From contig LS483478.1 of assembly GCA_900478215.1 (NCBI GenBank), positions 2,976,001-3,040,000 on the forward strand: 64,000 bases of DNA. Reading direction: 5' to 3'. The notes under the pieces were generated by a model that saw only the letters and a list, made by a program, of their open reading frames with translations, searched no databases and had not been told where the DNA came from. The translations under genes and the position numbers were made by a program. This DNA comes from Salmonella enterica subsp. houtenae serovar Houten. GTDB taxonomy: Bacteria > Pseudomonadota > Gammaproteobacteria > Enterobacterales > Enterobacteriaceae. Below, one piece after another: positions 15,100 through 23,250 of the stretch (the stretch's first letter is position 1; each line of letters begins with the position of its first letter).

Positions 15100-15554
15100 T
15101 ATTGCTTCCCTCTGTTTTGCTTTTAAAAAACCATCACCCGTTGAGTTGCCGGGGCCGCGGTTTTGACGTTTTGCGGGGACCTGCTGAACGCGCCCGCTGG
15201 TTGTTACCTTCACCCGTTTGAGAGCCGTTCGCCGCAGGGGCGTAAACCAGCGCGGGCGCGAAACGGCGTTGCGCCTTACAGCCCGGCGTCAGTTTGCCGG
15301 GGTGCGGAAAGCGCAGGATACGGCGCGTAAAAGGGGCGGCGCATCCGGAACGGATGCTGCAAGCCCTGGTGTTGCGTCATAGTATGGAAGCCCGAAGGGC
15401 GGAGACGGTTTACCGGCTCCGTTCACGACAGCCCGCCCGGACGCCCGCAGTGAAAACGGGAGCGGGCAGAAAACAGAAAATGGGGGATAAGAATGGATTA
15501 CATACTGCTAAAGAGATGGCTGACAATTATCCGGCGTGATGCCAGCCGGGAAAA
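15100..15554. other. non-coding GC-rich region
   Basis: About 450 bases without a supported gene. It contains the second copy of the 32-bp repeat (15402-15433). Its composition (GCGCGGGCGC and CCGGGGTGCGG tracts) differs sharply from the AT-rich spv side, indicating another donor. The plus-strand frames here look accidental. Confidence 0.4.
15402..15433 (+). repeat. 32-bp direct repeat, copy 2
   Basis: Identical to 13034-13065 except for one base. The two copies bracket the toxin-antitoxin pair and the small genes, about 2.4 kb apart. Confidence 0.65.
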
Positions 15555-15854
15555 TCAGGAGCGGAAATGTTTTTCTTTTCTGTACTGCACAACGCTGTAC
15601 CAGGCCGAAGCGAGGAAAGCAAAAACGGTGATCAGCACTCTTAATTCGTCACCCGGCTCTTTCCCCTTCAGCATCAACGTTATGATGATGCCGGCAACGA
15701 TAATCCATGCAACGCCACTCCGGAGATGCAGTTTATCCGCCACGATATTCATCAGGATAAAAGCAACGGCCAGAATTGTCCCCCACAGAACGGGTACAGG
15801 CTGAAACGGAACAAAGAACAGGTTAATACCGATTAAAAGGAGCCACTGCAGCAA
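15555..15854 (-). CDS. small membrane protein, 99 residues, unknown
   Basis: The frame has about three hydrophobic spans (LLLIGINLFFVPF, LWGTILAVAFILMNIV, VAWIIVAGIIITLML) and a fourth near VLITVFAFLASAWY, ending with the basic tail YRKEKHFRS. The only upstream start is TTG at 15854, and no good ribosome site precedes it, so the N-terminus may be truncated. I do not recognise a family. Confidence 0.45.
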   Translation of the reverse strand: MLQWLLLIGINLFFVPFQPVPVLWGTILAVAFILMNIVADKLHLRSGVAWIIVAGIIITLMLKGKEPGDELRVLITVFAFLASAWYSVVQYRKEKHFRS

Positions 15855-15938
15855 ACATCAGAGACATACATATAGATTTCCCTCCCTGGACATGACTACC
15901 AGGGAGCCTGTCCGTAATTCTGTGTAACTGCCATCGTA

Positions 15939-16238
15939 TTAAAGGTGATCGCTCAGGCGGTCACCGAACTCGATAATAAAACGACTCATCGCCAGTCGCC
16001 AGTTCTGGATTGGCATACTCCATTTTTTTGAGGCATCTTTGATCGCCAGATAAACAACCTTCCGAACCGAGTCGTCCGTCGGGAACACTTTGCGTTTCTT
16101 TATCGCCGCACGGATCACTCTGTTCAACGATTCTATGGCATTCGTGGTGTAGATGGCCTTGCGGATATCCGGCGGGTAGCCGAAGAACGTGTTCAGATTT
16201 TCCCAGTGCGCATGCCAGCTTTTGCTGATTTGCGGGTA
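15939..16238 (-). pseudogene. IS256-family transposase, C-terminal fragment
   Basis: The last ~100 residues of a MULE/IS256 transposase are clear: WENLNTFFGYPPDIRKAIYT, TNAIESLNRVIRAAIKKRK, VFPTDDSVRKVVYLAIKDAS, MSRFIIEFGDRL. The catalytic Glu region (TNAIESLN) is present, but the two Asp regions are missing. The homology starts at about 16238, where the complementary strand becomes integrase, so the element was cut by recombination with the integrase gene. Confidence 0.85.
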
Positions 16239-16480
16239 TGGGGGAATCAGCGATGAGGCGAGCCGGTTTACGATACAGAAAAGTGTATCACTCCCGACAC
16301 ACTTATACCTGCTGGTCACTCGCCGCTGGCGCTAATCCCAATTTTATTGCCGCACAAATGGGGCATGCAACTGCTCAGATGGTCTATACAGTATATGGTG
16401 CATGGATGGCCGACAATAACCAGTCACAGGTTGATATACTGAATCAGAGACTGGCGGTCACTGCCCCAAGGGTGCCCTAA
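16239..16480 (+). pseudogene. tyrosine integrase, C-terminal fragment
   Basis: About 75 residues of the catalytic C-terminus of a phage integrase: RRAGLRYRKVYHSRHTYTCW (the R-x-x-H box), GANPNFIAAQMGHATAQMVY with the second His, and the nucleophile Tyr in YTVYGAWM. The N-terminal part is replaced by the IS256 fragment. It points to ybjP and ends 122 bases before it. I recall the Fels-1 integrase in the same place in Typhimurium, so this marks the right end of the island. Confidence 0.82.
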
Positions 16481-16602
16481 ACAGGGTTGTTAAAAAATTT
16501 AATTTAGAAATAACAAGACGTTAATCGGTTATACAATCATTGAAAGGATATAATTGATTATCGTAGATCGTTTTTTGCTCGATCGCCTATAAGGAAATCA
16601 TC

Positions 16603-17118
16603 ATGCGCTATTCTAAACTCTCTTTGCTCATCCCGTGCGCGCTTCTGCTTAGCGCCTGTACGACCGTCACTCCCGCCTACAAAGATAATGGCCCGCGTAT
16701 TGGCGCGTGCGTGAAAGGTGGCCCGGACAGCGTGGCTCAACAATTTTACGACTACCGTATTCAACACCACAGTAATGATATCGCCGCGCTTCGCCCCTAC
16801 CTGAGTGATAACCTGGCAAAATTGTTGACCGACGCCAGCCGCGATACGGAACACCGCCAGTTGATGAGCAGCGATCCGTTCTCCAGCCGCGCTACGCTGC
16901 CGGATAGCGCCAACGTCGCCAGCGCATCAACCATTCCGAACCGAGATGCGCGTAATATTCCTTTGCGGGTGGCGTTAAAACAAGGCGATCAAAGCTGGCA
17001 AGATGAAGTGCTTATGATTCACGAAGGCTCATGCTGGGTGATTGACGACGTTCGCTATCTGGGCGGAGATGTCCATGCTCCTGCCGGTACGCTGCGTCAG
17101 TCAATAGAAAACCGTTAA
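16603..17118 (+). CDS. ybjP: YbjP, predicted lipoprotein
   Basis: The 171-residue protein begins MRYSKLSLLIPCALLLSACT, a signal peptide with the lipobox LLSAC, so Cys19 should be lipidated. The mature part is a DUF3828-type domain. It follows AAGGAAATC and is the first backbone gene after the island. Function is unknown. A Thr after the Cys fits outer-membrane sorting, because there is no Asp at +2. Confidence 0.93.
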   Translation: MRYSKLSLLIPCALLLSACTTVTPAYKDNGPRIGACVKGGPDSVAQQFYDYRIQHHSNDIAALRPYLSDNLAKLLTDASRDTEHRQLMSSDPFSSRATLPDSANVASASTIPNRDARNIPLRVALKQGDQSWQDEVLMIHEGSCWVIDDVRYLGGDVHAPAGTLRQSIENR

Positions 17119-17261
17119 CAGGCGCCCCTTCTTTTGCAATCCTAATCCCCGTAAATTGTCTGGCATTCTGTACGGAATGCCGACAATTCTTCTTAGCGTC
17201 TATTCCTCCTGCTATTTTGTGCTATGTTTAGGGAAGAATATAGGATATATTTAACTTTTAA

Positions 17262-17279
17262 CGCATAAATATTGCATAA
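17262..17279. promoter_or_regulatory. ARG box-like site before artP
   Basis: CGCATAAATATTGCATAA resembles the ArgR operator (pattern TGAATWWWWATTCA). It lies 65-82 bases before the artP ATG. ArgR is known to repress the art genes when arginine is plentiful. Confidence 0.45.
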
Positions 17280-17343
17280 CTATTCTGTCAAAGGTACTAT
17301 CTGCGGCTTCAATAGCTATCAGACTGCCAGTATACGAGTGTCA

Positions 17344-18072
17344 ATGAGTATTCAATTAAACGGCATTAATTGCTTTTACGGCGCGCATCAGGCGCTGTTC
17401 GATATCACGCTGGATTGCCCCGAAGGCGAAACGCTGGTGTTGCTTGGCCCAAGCGGGGCGGGTAAAAGTTCGCTGCTGCGTGTACTCAATCTGCTTGAGA
17501 TGCCGCGCTCCGGCACTCTGACTATCGCCGGGAACTATTTTGACTTTACGAAAACGCCGTCCGATAAGGCGATTCGTGAGCTGCGTCAAAATGTCGGAAT
17601 GGTCTTTCAGCAATATAATCTTTGGCCGCATCTCACCGTTGTGCAGAATCTGATTGAAGCGCCCTGCCGCGTACTGGGTCTGACTAAAGATCAGGCGCTG
17701 GCGCGCGCAGAAAAGCTGCTGGAGCGTCTGCGTCTGAAACCCTATAGCGATCGTTATCCATTGCACCTTTCCGGCGGTCAGCAGCAGCGCGTCGCAATTG
17801 CCCGCGCGCTGATGATGGAACCGCAGGTACTGCTGTTTGATGAACCGACCGCCGCGCTGGACCCGGAAATTACCGCTCAAATTGTCAGTATTATTCATGA
17901 GCTGGCGGAAACGAACATTACTCAGGTGATCGTTACGCATGAAGTCGAAGTGGCACGTAAGACCGCCAGTCGTGTGATTTATATGGAAAATGGTCACATC
18001 GTCGAGCACGGTGATGCGGGTTGCTTTGCCCACCCTCAGACCGAAGCGTTCAAAAACTATCTCTCTCACTAA
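17344..18072 (+). CDS. artP: ArtP, arginine ABC transporter ATPase
   Basis: The 242-residue ABC ATPase starts MSIQLNGINCFYG; the longer frame to 17272 overlaps the promoter region. Walker A is GPSGAGKSS, the Q loop VFQQYNLW, the signature LSGGQQQR, Walker B LLFDEP and the switch His in VTHEVEVA. It energises periplasmic arginine uptake through ArtQ and ArtM. It is first in the artPIQM operon, with artI 17 bases downstream. Confidence 0.97.
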   Translation: MSIQLNGINCFYGAHQALFDITLDCPEGETLVLLGPSGAGKSSLLRVLNLLEMPRSGTLTIAGNYFDFTKTPSDKAIRELRQNVGMVFQQYNLWPHLTVVQNLIEAPCRVLGLTKDQALARAEKLLERLRLKPYSDRYPLHLSGGQQQRVAIARALMMEPQVLLFDEPTAALDPEITAQIVSIIHELAETNITQVIVTHEVEVARKTASRVIYMENGHIVEHGDAGCFAHPQTEAFKNYLSH

Positions 18073-18089
18073 GATTCGGGACAATGACA

Positions 18090-18821
18090 ATGAAAAAAGT
18101 TCTGATTGCCGCGCTAATTGCAGGCTTTAGCCTTTCCGCTACAGCAGCCCAGACCATTCGTTTTGCGACCGAAGCGTCCTATCCTCCGTTCGAATCGATG
18201 GATGCTAATAACAAGATTGTCGGCTTTGACGTCGACCTGGCTAACGCGCTCTGTAAAGAGATCGACGCCACCTGTACCTTTACCAATCAGGCGTTCGACA
18301 GCCTGATCCCCAGCCTGAAATTCCGCCGCTTCGACGCTGTAATGGCGGGAATGGATATCACGCCGGAACGTGAAAAGCAGGTGCTGTTTACCACGCCATA
18401 TTACGACAACTCCGCGCTGTTCGTGGGTCAGCAGGGCAAATACACCAGCGTCGATCAACTGAAAGGCAAGAAAGTCGGCGTACAGAACGGTACGACGCAC
18501 CAGAAATTCATCATGGATAAACATCCGGAAATCACCACCGTACCGTATGACAGCTATCAGAACGCGAAGCTGGATCTACAAAATGGCCGTATCGACGCCG
18601 TTTTCGGCGACACGGCGGTGGTGACCGAATGGCTGAAAGCAAATCCTAAGCTGGCGCCGGTCGGCGATAAAGTCACCGATAAAGATTATTTCGGCACCGG
18701 CCTGGGTATCGCGGTACGCCAGGGCAACACCGAGCTGCAGCAGAAATTCAATACTGCGCTGGAAAAAGTGAAGAAAGATGGGACTTACGAGACCATCTAT
18801 AACAAATGGTTCCAGAAGTAA
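18090..18821 (+). CDS. artI: ArtI, periplasmic arginine-binding protein
   Basis: The 243-residue solute-binding protein begins MKKVLIAALIAGFSLSATAA, a signal peptide cut before QTIRF. The SBP family 3 domain shows ASYPPFE, GFDVDLANALC and GDTAVVTEW. A two-codon longer start (MTMKK) is possible. It feeds amino acid to ArtQMP and is a close paralogue of ArtJ at 20449. Confidence 0.96.
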   Translation: MKKVLIAALIAGFSLSATAAQTIRFATEASYPPFESMDANNKIVGFDVDLANALCKEIDATCTFTNQAFDSLIPSLKFRRFDAVMAGMDITPEREKQVLFTTPYYDNSALFVGQQGKYTSVDQLKGKKVGVQNGTTHQKFIMDKHPEITTVPYDSYQNAKLDLQNGRIDAVFGDTAVVTEWLKANPKLAPVGDKVTDKDYFGTGLGIAVRQGNTELQQKFNTALEKVKKDGTYETIYNKWFQK

Positions 18822-18827
18822 TCTTTG

Positions 18828-19544
18828 ATGAACGAATTTTTTCCTTTAGCAAGCGCCGCCGGGATGACCGTCGGCCTTGCCGTCTGCGCGCTGATCATTG
18901 GCCTCGCGTTAGCCATGTTCTTTGCCGTCTGGGAGTCCGTAAAATGGCGCCCAATTGCCTGGATGGGTTCCGCGCTGGTCACTATTTTGCGCGGCCTGCC
19001 GGAGATACTGGTGGTGCTGTTTATCTATTTCGGCTCCTCGCAGCTCCTGCTTACGCTGTCTGACGGGTTTACCCTCCACCTCGGCTTTGCACAGATCCCG
19101 GTGCAAATGGAGATTGAGAACTTTGACGTCAGTCCGTTCCTGTGTGGCGTGATTGCGTTGTCCCTGCTGTATGCGGCTTATGCGTCGCAGACGCTACGCG
19201 GCGCGTTGAAAGCCGTTCCGTCGGGTCAGTGGGAGTCGGGTCAGGCACTGGGATTATCAAAGACGGCGATTTTTTTCCGTCTGGTGATGCCGCAGATGTG
19301 GCGTCACGCCCTGCCTGGGCTGGGTAATCAGTGGCTGGTGTTGTTAAAAGATACGGCACTGGTCAGTCTTATCAGCGTTAACGATCTGATGTTACAGACA
19401 AAAAGTATTGCCACCCGCACCCAGGAGCCGTTTAACTGGTACATTATTGCGGCGGCGATTTACCTGGTCATTACGCTGATCAGTCAGTACATTCTCAAAC
19501 GCATAGACCTGCGCGCGACACGTTTTGAGCGGAGGCCGGACTAA
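18828..19544 (+). CDS. artQ: ArtQ, arginine permease subunit
   Basis: The 238-residue inner-membrane permease (HisM family) has several hydrophobic spans and the EAA-type cytoplasmic loop SGQALGLSKTAIFFRLVMPQ that contacts ArtP. The ATG at 18828 is used. Its stop overlaps the artM start by one base (TAATG), indicating coupled translation. Confidence 0.96.
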   Translation: MNEFFPLASAAGMTVGLAVCALIIGLALAMFFAVWESVKWRPIAWMGSALVTILRGLPEILVVLFIYFGSSQLLLTLSDGFTLHLGFAQIPVQMEIENFDVSPFLCGVIALSLLYAAYASQTLRGALKAVPSGQWESGQALGLSKTAIFFRLVMPQMWRHALPGLGNQWLVLLKDTALVSLISVNDLMLQTKSIATRTQEPFNWYIIAAAIYLVITLISQYILKRIDLRATRFERRPD

Positions 19545-20212
19545 TGCTTGAGTATTTACCTGAACTGCTAAAAGGGCTACACACCAGCCTGACGTTGACC
19601 GTGGCTTCTATTGCCGTCGCTCTGGTGCTGGCGTTAGTTTTTACCATCATCCTGACGCTAAAAACGCCGTTCGTGGTGTGGCTGGTGCGCGGCTATATCA
19701 CGTTGTTTACCGGCACGCCATTGTTGGTGCAAATTTTCCTGATTTACTACGGACCTGGCCAATTCCCGACGCTGCAAGAGTATCCGCTACTCTGGCATCT
19801 CCTGTCTGAACCGTGGCTGTGCGCGCTGATCGCGTTGTCGCTAAACAGCGCCGCTTACACCACGCAGCTATTTTATGGCGCGATTCGCGCGATTCCGGAA
19901 GGCCAGTGGCAGTCCTGCGGCGCACTGGGGATGAGTAAAAAAGATACGCTGGCGATTTTGTTGCCTTACGCGTTTAAACGCGCCCTCTCCTCTTACTCTA
20001 ATGAGGTGGTACTGGTTTTCAAAAGTACCTCGCTGGCCTATACCATCACCTTAATGGAAGTCATGGGCTACAGTCAGTTGCTCTATGGTCGTACCTACGA
20101 TGTGATGGTATTTGGCGCGGCAGGCGTAATTTACCTGGTCGTCAACGGTCTATTGACGCTGATGATGCGTTTGATTGAGCGTAAAGCCCTGGCGTTTGAG
20201 CGGCGCAATTAA
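19544..20212 (+). CDS. artM: ArtM, arginine permease subunit
   Basis: The 222-residue partner of ArtQ shows the same permease fold, with the EAA loop SCGALGMSKKDTLAILLP. It starts inside the artQ stop codon. It is the last gene of artPIQM; a strong terminator follows at 20300. Confidence 0.96.
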   Translation: MLEYLPELLKGLHTSLTLTVASIAVALVLALVFTIILTLKTPFVVWLVRGYITLFTGTPLLVQIFLIYYGPGQFPTLQEYPLLWHLLSEPWLCALIALSLNSAAYTTQLFYGAIRAIPEGQWQSCGALGMSKKDTLAILLPYAFKRALSSYSNEVVLVFKSTSLAYTITLMEVMGYSQLLYGRTYDVMVFGAAGVIYLVVNGLLTLMMRLIERKALAFERRN

Positions 20213-20299
20213 CCAGGCAAGATAAGACATTCTCGCCGCCGTTCGACAATTGTCTGATGGCGCTGCGCTTATCAAGTCTACGATGCATAATATTGAATA

Positions 20300-20341
20300 A
20301 ATCTGACGGACAAGTTATTAACCTGTCCGTCTTTTTTTATT
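20300..20341 (+). terminator. rho-independent terminator of artPIQM
   Basis: AGACGGACAGGTTAATAACTTGTCCGTC-type stem (GACGGACAAG...CCTGTCCGTC at about 20305-20333) followed by a run of T. It separates artM from artJ. Confidence 0.8.
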
Positions 20342-20367
20342 CATGACAAAATATTTACTCATTTTTA

Positions 20368-20384
20368 TTGCATATAAATTCAAT
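20368..20384. promoter_or_regulatory. ARG box-like site before artJ
   Basis: TTGCATATAAATTCAAT, about 65-80 bases before artJ, fits the ArgR operator pattern. artJ is the most strongly arginine-repressed art gene in E. coli. Confidence 0.45.
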
Positions 20385-20448
20385 TAATGGCATTGTAAAT
20401 CTATGCCGCAGACACGGCGCATAATCATAAGATTACGGGAGTGACATC

Positions 20449-21180
20449 ATGAAAAAGTTAGTTCTGGCCGCATTACTCGCCTCTTTCGCCACTGGCAGCA
20501 TCGCCGCTGAAAAAGTCAATTTCGGCGTTTCCGCCACCTATCCACCGTTTGAATCCCTGGATGCGAGCAATAAAATTGTGGGCTTCGATATCGATCTGGC
20601 AACCGCATTATGCAAACAAATGCAGGCAGAATGTACTTTTACTAATCATGCTTTCGATAGTCTTATCCCCGCGCTGAAATTCAGAAAATATGATGCCGTA
20701 ATTTCCGGAATGGACATTACCCCGGAGCGCAGCAAACAGGTCGCCTTTAGCAACCCCTATTACGCGAACTCCGCGCTGGTGATTGCGAAAAAAGAGACAT
20801 ATAAAACCTTTGCCGATCTAAAAGGTAAGCGTATCGGTATGGAAAATGGCACCACGCATCAGAAATATCTCCAGGATAAACATCCGGAGGTCAAAACCGT
20901 GGCCTACGACAGCTACCAGAATGCGATTATCGACCTGAAAAATGGCCGTATTGACGGCGTCTTTGGCGATACCGCGGTGGTCAATGAGTGGCTGAAAACG
21001 AATCCGCAACTGGGTCCGGCAACAGAGAAAGTGACGGACCCGCAATACTTCGGTACCGGACTTGGCATCGCGGTGCGCCCGGACAATAAGGCGTTGCTGG
21101 AAAAACTGAATAACGCGTTGACCGCCATTAAAGCGGATGGCACTTACCAGAAAATCAGCGATCAATGGTTCCCGCAGTAA
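20449..21180 (+). CDS. artJ: ArtJ, high-affinity arginine-binding protein
   Basis: The 243-residue periplasmic binding protein has a signal peptide (MKKLVLAALLASFATGSIAA) and the same SBP domain as ArtI (SATYPPFE, GFDIDLATALC, GDTAVVNEW). It is transcribed alone from its own promoter and supplies ArtPQM. Two short hairpins follow the gene (21321-21340 and 21356-21382). Confidence 0.97.
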   Translation: MKKLVLAALLASFATGSIAAEKVNFGVSATYPPFESLDASNKIVGFDIDLATALCKQMQAECTFTNHAFDSLIPALKFRKYDAVISGMDITPERSKQVAFSNPYYANSALVIAKKETYKTFADLKGKRIGMENGTTHQKYLQDKHPEVKTVAYDSYQNAIIDLKNGRIDGVFGDTAVVNEWLKTNPQLGPATEKVTDPQYFGTGLGIAVRPDNKALLEKLNNALTAIKADGTYQKISDQWFPQ

Positions 21181-21320
21181 GCGGTATTTTATTAGACCAC
21201 GATTTCGCCAAATCGCAGTATAAATGTCTTCTTCGGCCCACGAGTCGCAAAGTCAGGAAATCATCCTGGTCTGATAAGCGGAGTGTCATCAGACATTCCA
21301 AATGTTGTCATCAGTCTCAA

Positions 21321-21382
21321 TCGCCTGTATCAACAGGCGATTCGTACTAGTACCTGCCGGGTGACACTAACGTGTACCCGGC
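21321..21382. terminator. two hairpins between convergent artJ and the sulfatase gene
   Basis: TCGCCTG-TATCAA-CAGGCGA and GCCGGGT...ACCCGGC lie back to back in the gap between two convergent genes. Neither has a good T tract. They may act as a bidirectional terminator or transcript-stabilising structure. Confidence 0.5.
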
Positions 21383-21401
21383 TTACAACATTGGAACGCA
21401 T

Positions 21402-22889
21402 TTAGACAACATCCAGACCCAGACGGCGATACTGCTCCGCCGGGGCATCGTTTTCTTTCATCAAACGGGTAAGTAAGTTGATCATCCTTGCTTCGATGAC
21501 CTCATCATGAACGGGATATTGCTGGCGTGGATCGTCTCTGAGATCAAACAAAAGGTGACCAACGCTATTTACACCTTTATATTTTTCCCTGGCCGGAATA
21601 CGTAATACCTGAAGCCCTTTAGTAAAGTTAAACGGAGGAGCCAGAGATAATTTTCCCAGTTCATCCACGTCATAGCGCGCATTCATCTTAATCGGCATTA
21701 GCGTGTAGTTCGCAATGTCATGCTCACGCCCCGGTAGCGCGGCCCGCATATAAACGTAGCGCCCGTCGGTAACATTGACATGTCCGCTAAACACGCCAAA
21801 CAGCGCGCTTTCCCTGACAGGTTCATCACTGGCAATGACTTTCGACAACGGTTGACCCTGCATATCTGCGGGAACAGGTTGCTGAAAATAATCCAGTAGC
21901 GTTGGCGCCCAGTCAATCATCTGCACCAGCGACTGCCGCCGCACTCCGCATATCGCGCTACGCGGATCCCAGATAAACAGCGGGTTATTCGCCACCTCGT
22001 TATAATAGGGCATCTGATTTTTAGCCCACCAACCGTGCTCCCCCAGCAAGAAGCCGTGATCGGTACCGACAATCAGCATCGTATCGCGCCAGAGATCGTG
22101 TTCATCCATCAGATCAAGGATACGTCCCAGATTGCGGTCGCACATGGAAACCAGAGCCCGATAACGACAGCGAATATGCGCAATCGCCTCCTTGCTTTCA
22201 CTGACTTTGCCGCGCGGCCAGTCGTAATGCGGGCCTTGCCACTCATCGTCATAGAGCGATAAATACTCCTCGGTGGTATAAAACGGTTCATGCGGATCGA
22301 ACGTCTCAACCTGCAATAACCAGTTATCTTCGCCATGATTTTTATGGATAAACGCGCACCCGGCGTCAAAAACTTTCGTCTGGGGAAAATCAGCTTCCTG
22401 CTGGATATATTCACGATTTGCCCAGTCGTGACGCCACAGCCCGGAAACGCCGCCTCCGGTTTGTTTTTGCGGAACGCGCAGTACTTCTGGAATGGGCGGC
22501 TCGCCAACGCTCGCCTTCCAGTGATCACCCTCCTGACCGCGTACTACGTCCCAGGAGCTATAGCGGTTATGGTAGTTACCGCCGCCGTCTTCCCAGTAAT
22601 GCAAGTGATCGCTGATAAGATGGGTGTAGATCCCCGCTTTTTTCAATAATTCCGGCATGGAATCATCGAAGGGTTCCAGTGGCCCCCACTCACGATGCAG
22701 GAAATTATAGCGCCCGGTGTGCAGTTCCCGACGGGCTGGCATACAGGGCATACTGCCGACATAACTATTGTCAAAGGTGGCGGCGTGTGCCGCCAGGCGT
22801 TGAAAGTTAGGCGCTTTCGTTAGCAAATCGCCATAGGGCGGCAAATAGTTTTTATTCAGACTGTCAAACAGTAGAATAATCGCTTTCAT
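21402..22889 (-). CDS. cytoplasmic sulfatase
   Basis: The 495-residue type I sulfatase carries the formylglycine motif Cys49-x-Pro-x-Arg (SMPCMPARRELHTGR), the N-terminal metal Asp9 and the second metal motif TDHGFLLGEHG. It has no signal peptide (MKAIILLFDSLNKNY), so it should act in the cytoplasm. There it could desulfate a sugar brought in by the PTS encoded just upstream in the same operon. The active-site Cys needs oxidation to formylglycine by a maturase that is not in this window. The substrate is unknown; a sulfated host glycan sugar is a guess from context. Confidence 0.9.
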   Translation of the reverse strand: MKAIILLFDSLNKNYLPPYGDLLTKAPNFQRLAAHAATFDNSYVGSMPCMPARRELHTGRYNFLHREWGPLEPFDDSMPELLKKAGIYTHLISDHLHYWEDGGGNYHNRYSSWDVVRGQEGDHWKASVGEPPIPEVLRVPQKQTGGGVSGLWRHDWANREYIQQEADFPQTKVFDAGCAFIHKNHGEDNWLLQVETFDPHEPFYTTEEYLSLYDDEWQGPHYDWPRGKVSESKEAIAHIRCRYRALVSMCDRNLGRILDLMDEHDLWRDTMLIVGTDHGFLLGEHGWWAKNQMPYYNEVANNPLFIWDPRSAICGVRRQSLVQMIDWAPTLLDYFQQPVPADMQGQPLSKVIASDEPVRESALFGVFSGHVNVTDGRYVYMRAALPGREHDIANYTLMPIKMNARYDVDELGKLSLAPPFNFTKGLQVLRIPAREKYKGVNSVGHLLFDLRDDPRQQYPVHDEVIEARMINLLTRLMKENDAPAEQYRRLGLDVV

Positions 22890-22898
22890 GACTCACCC

Positions 22899-23219
22899 TC
22901 ATTTGTTGAGCAGGTGCGGAAAATTTTCCTCTACCACGTCGTAAATCTGTTTACCTATTGATTCGCCATCCATGATATTTTCAATGGGAATGAGATATTG
23001 TCCGTGTTTAGGATCGAGGCTAACGACATCAAGCAATTTTTTCGAAATCGCATAAATATCTGCCCAGTCGGTAAATCCACCGACCTCTCCCGCTGCCGTA
23101 TGCTCCATATCAAAAGAGAAGTCATATTTTGCTAACGCTTTTTTAACAACGGTCTGTAACATAACGCTACTGCCTACACCATAACCGCATACGAATAAAA
23201 TATTTACAGAGTCTTTCAT
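22899..23219 (-). CDS. PTS enzyme IIB, ascorbate/SgaB type
   Basis: The 106-residue IIB protein has the phosphorylation Cys11 in the loop FVCGYGVGSS, typical of the lactose/ascorbate-type IIB fold. It receives phosphate from a IIA and passes it to sugar bound by the IIC. It lies 10 bases before the sulfatase gene and 31 bases after the IIC gene. No IIA gene is adjacent, so it must borrow one encoded elsewhere. Confidence 0.9.
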   Translation of the reverse strand: MKDSVNILFVCGYGVGSSVMLQTVVKKALAKYDFSFDMEHTAAGEVGGFTDWADIYAISKKLLDVVSLDPKHGQYLIPIENIMDGESIGKQIYDVVEENFPHLLNK

Positions 23220-23250
23220 AATAAAATCCTTTATATATAAACCAAATCAA

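Noticed and set aside
16481..16602. tRNA gene as island attachment site
   Set aside because: No cloverleaf or tRNA 3' end is visible here; the attachment appears to be intergenic before ybjP.
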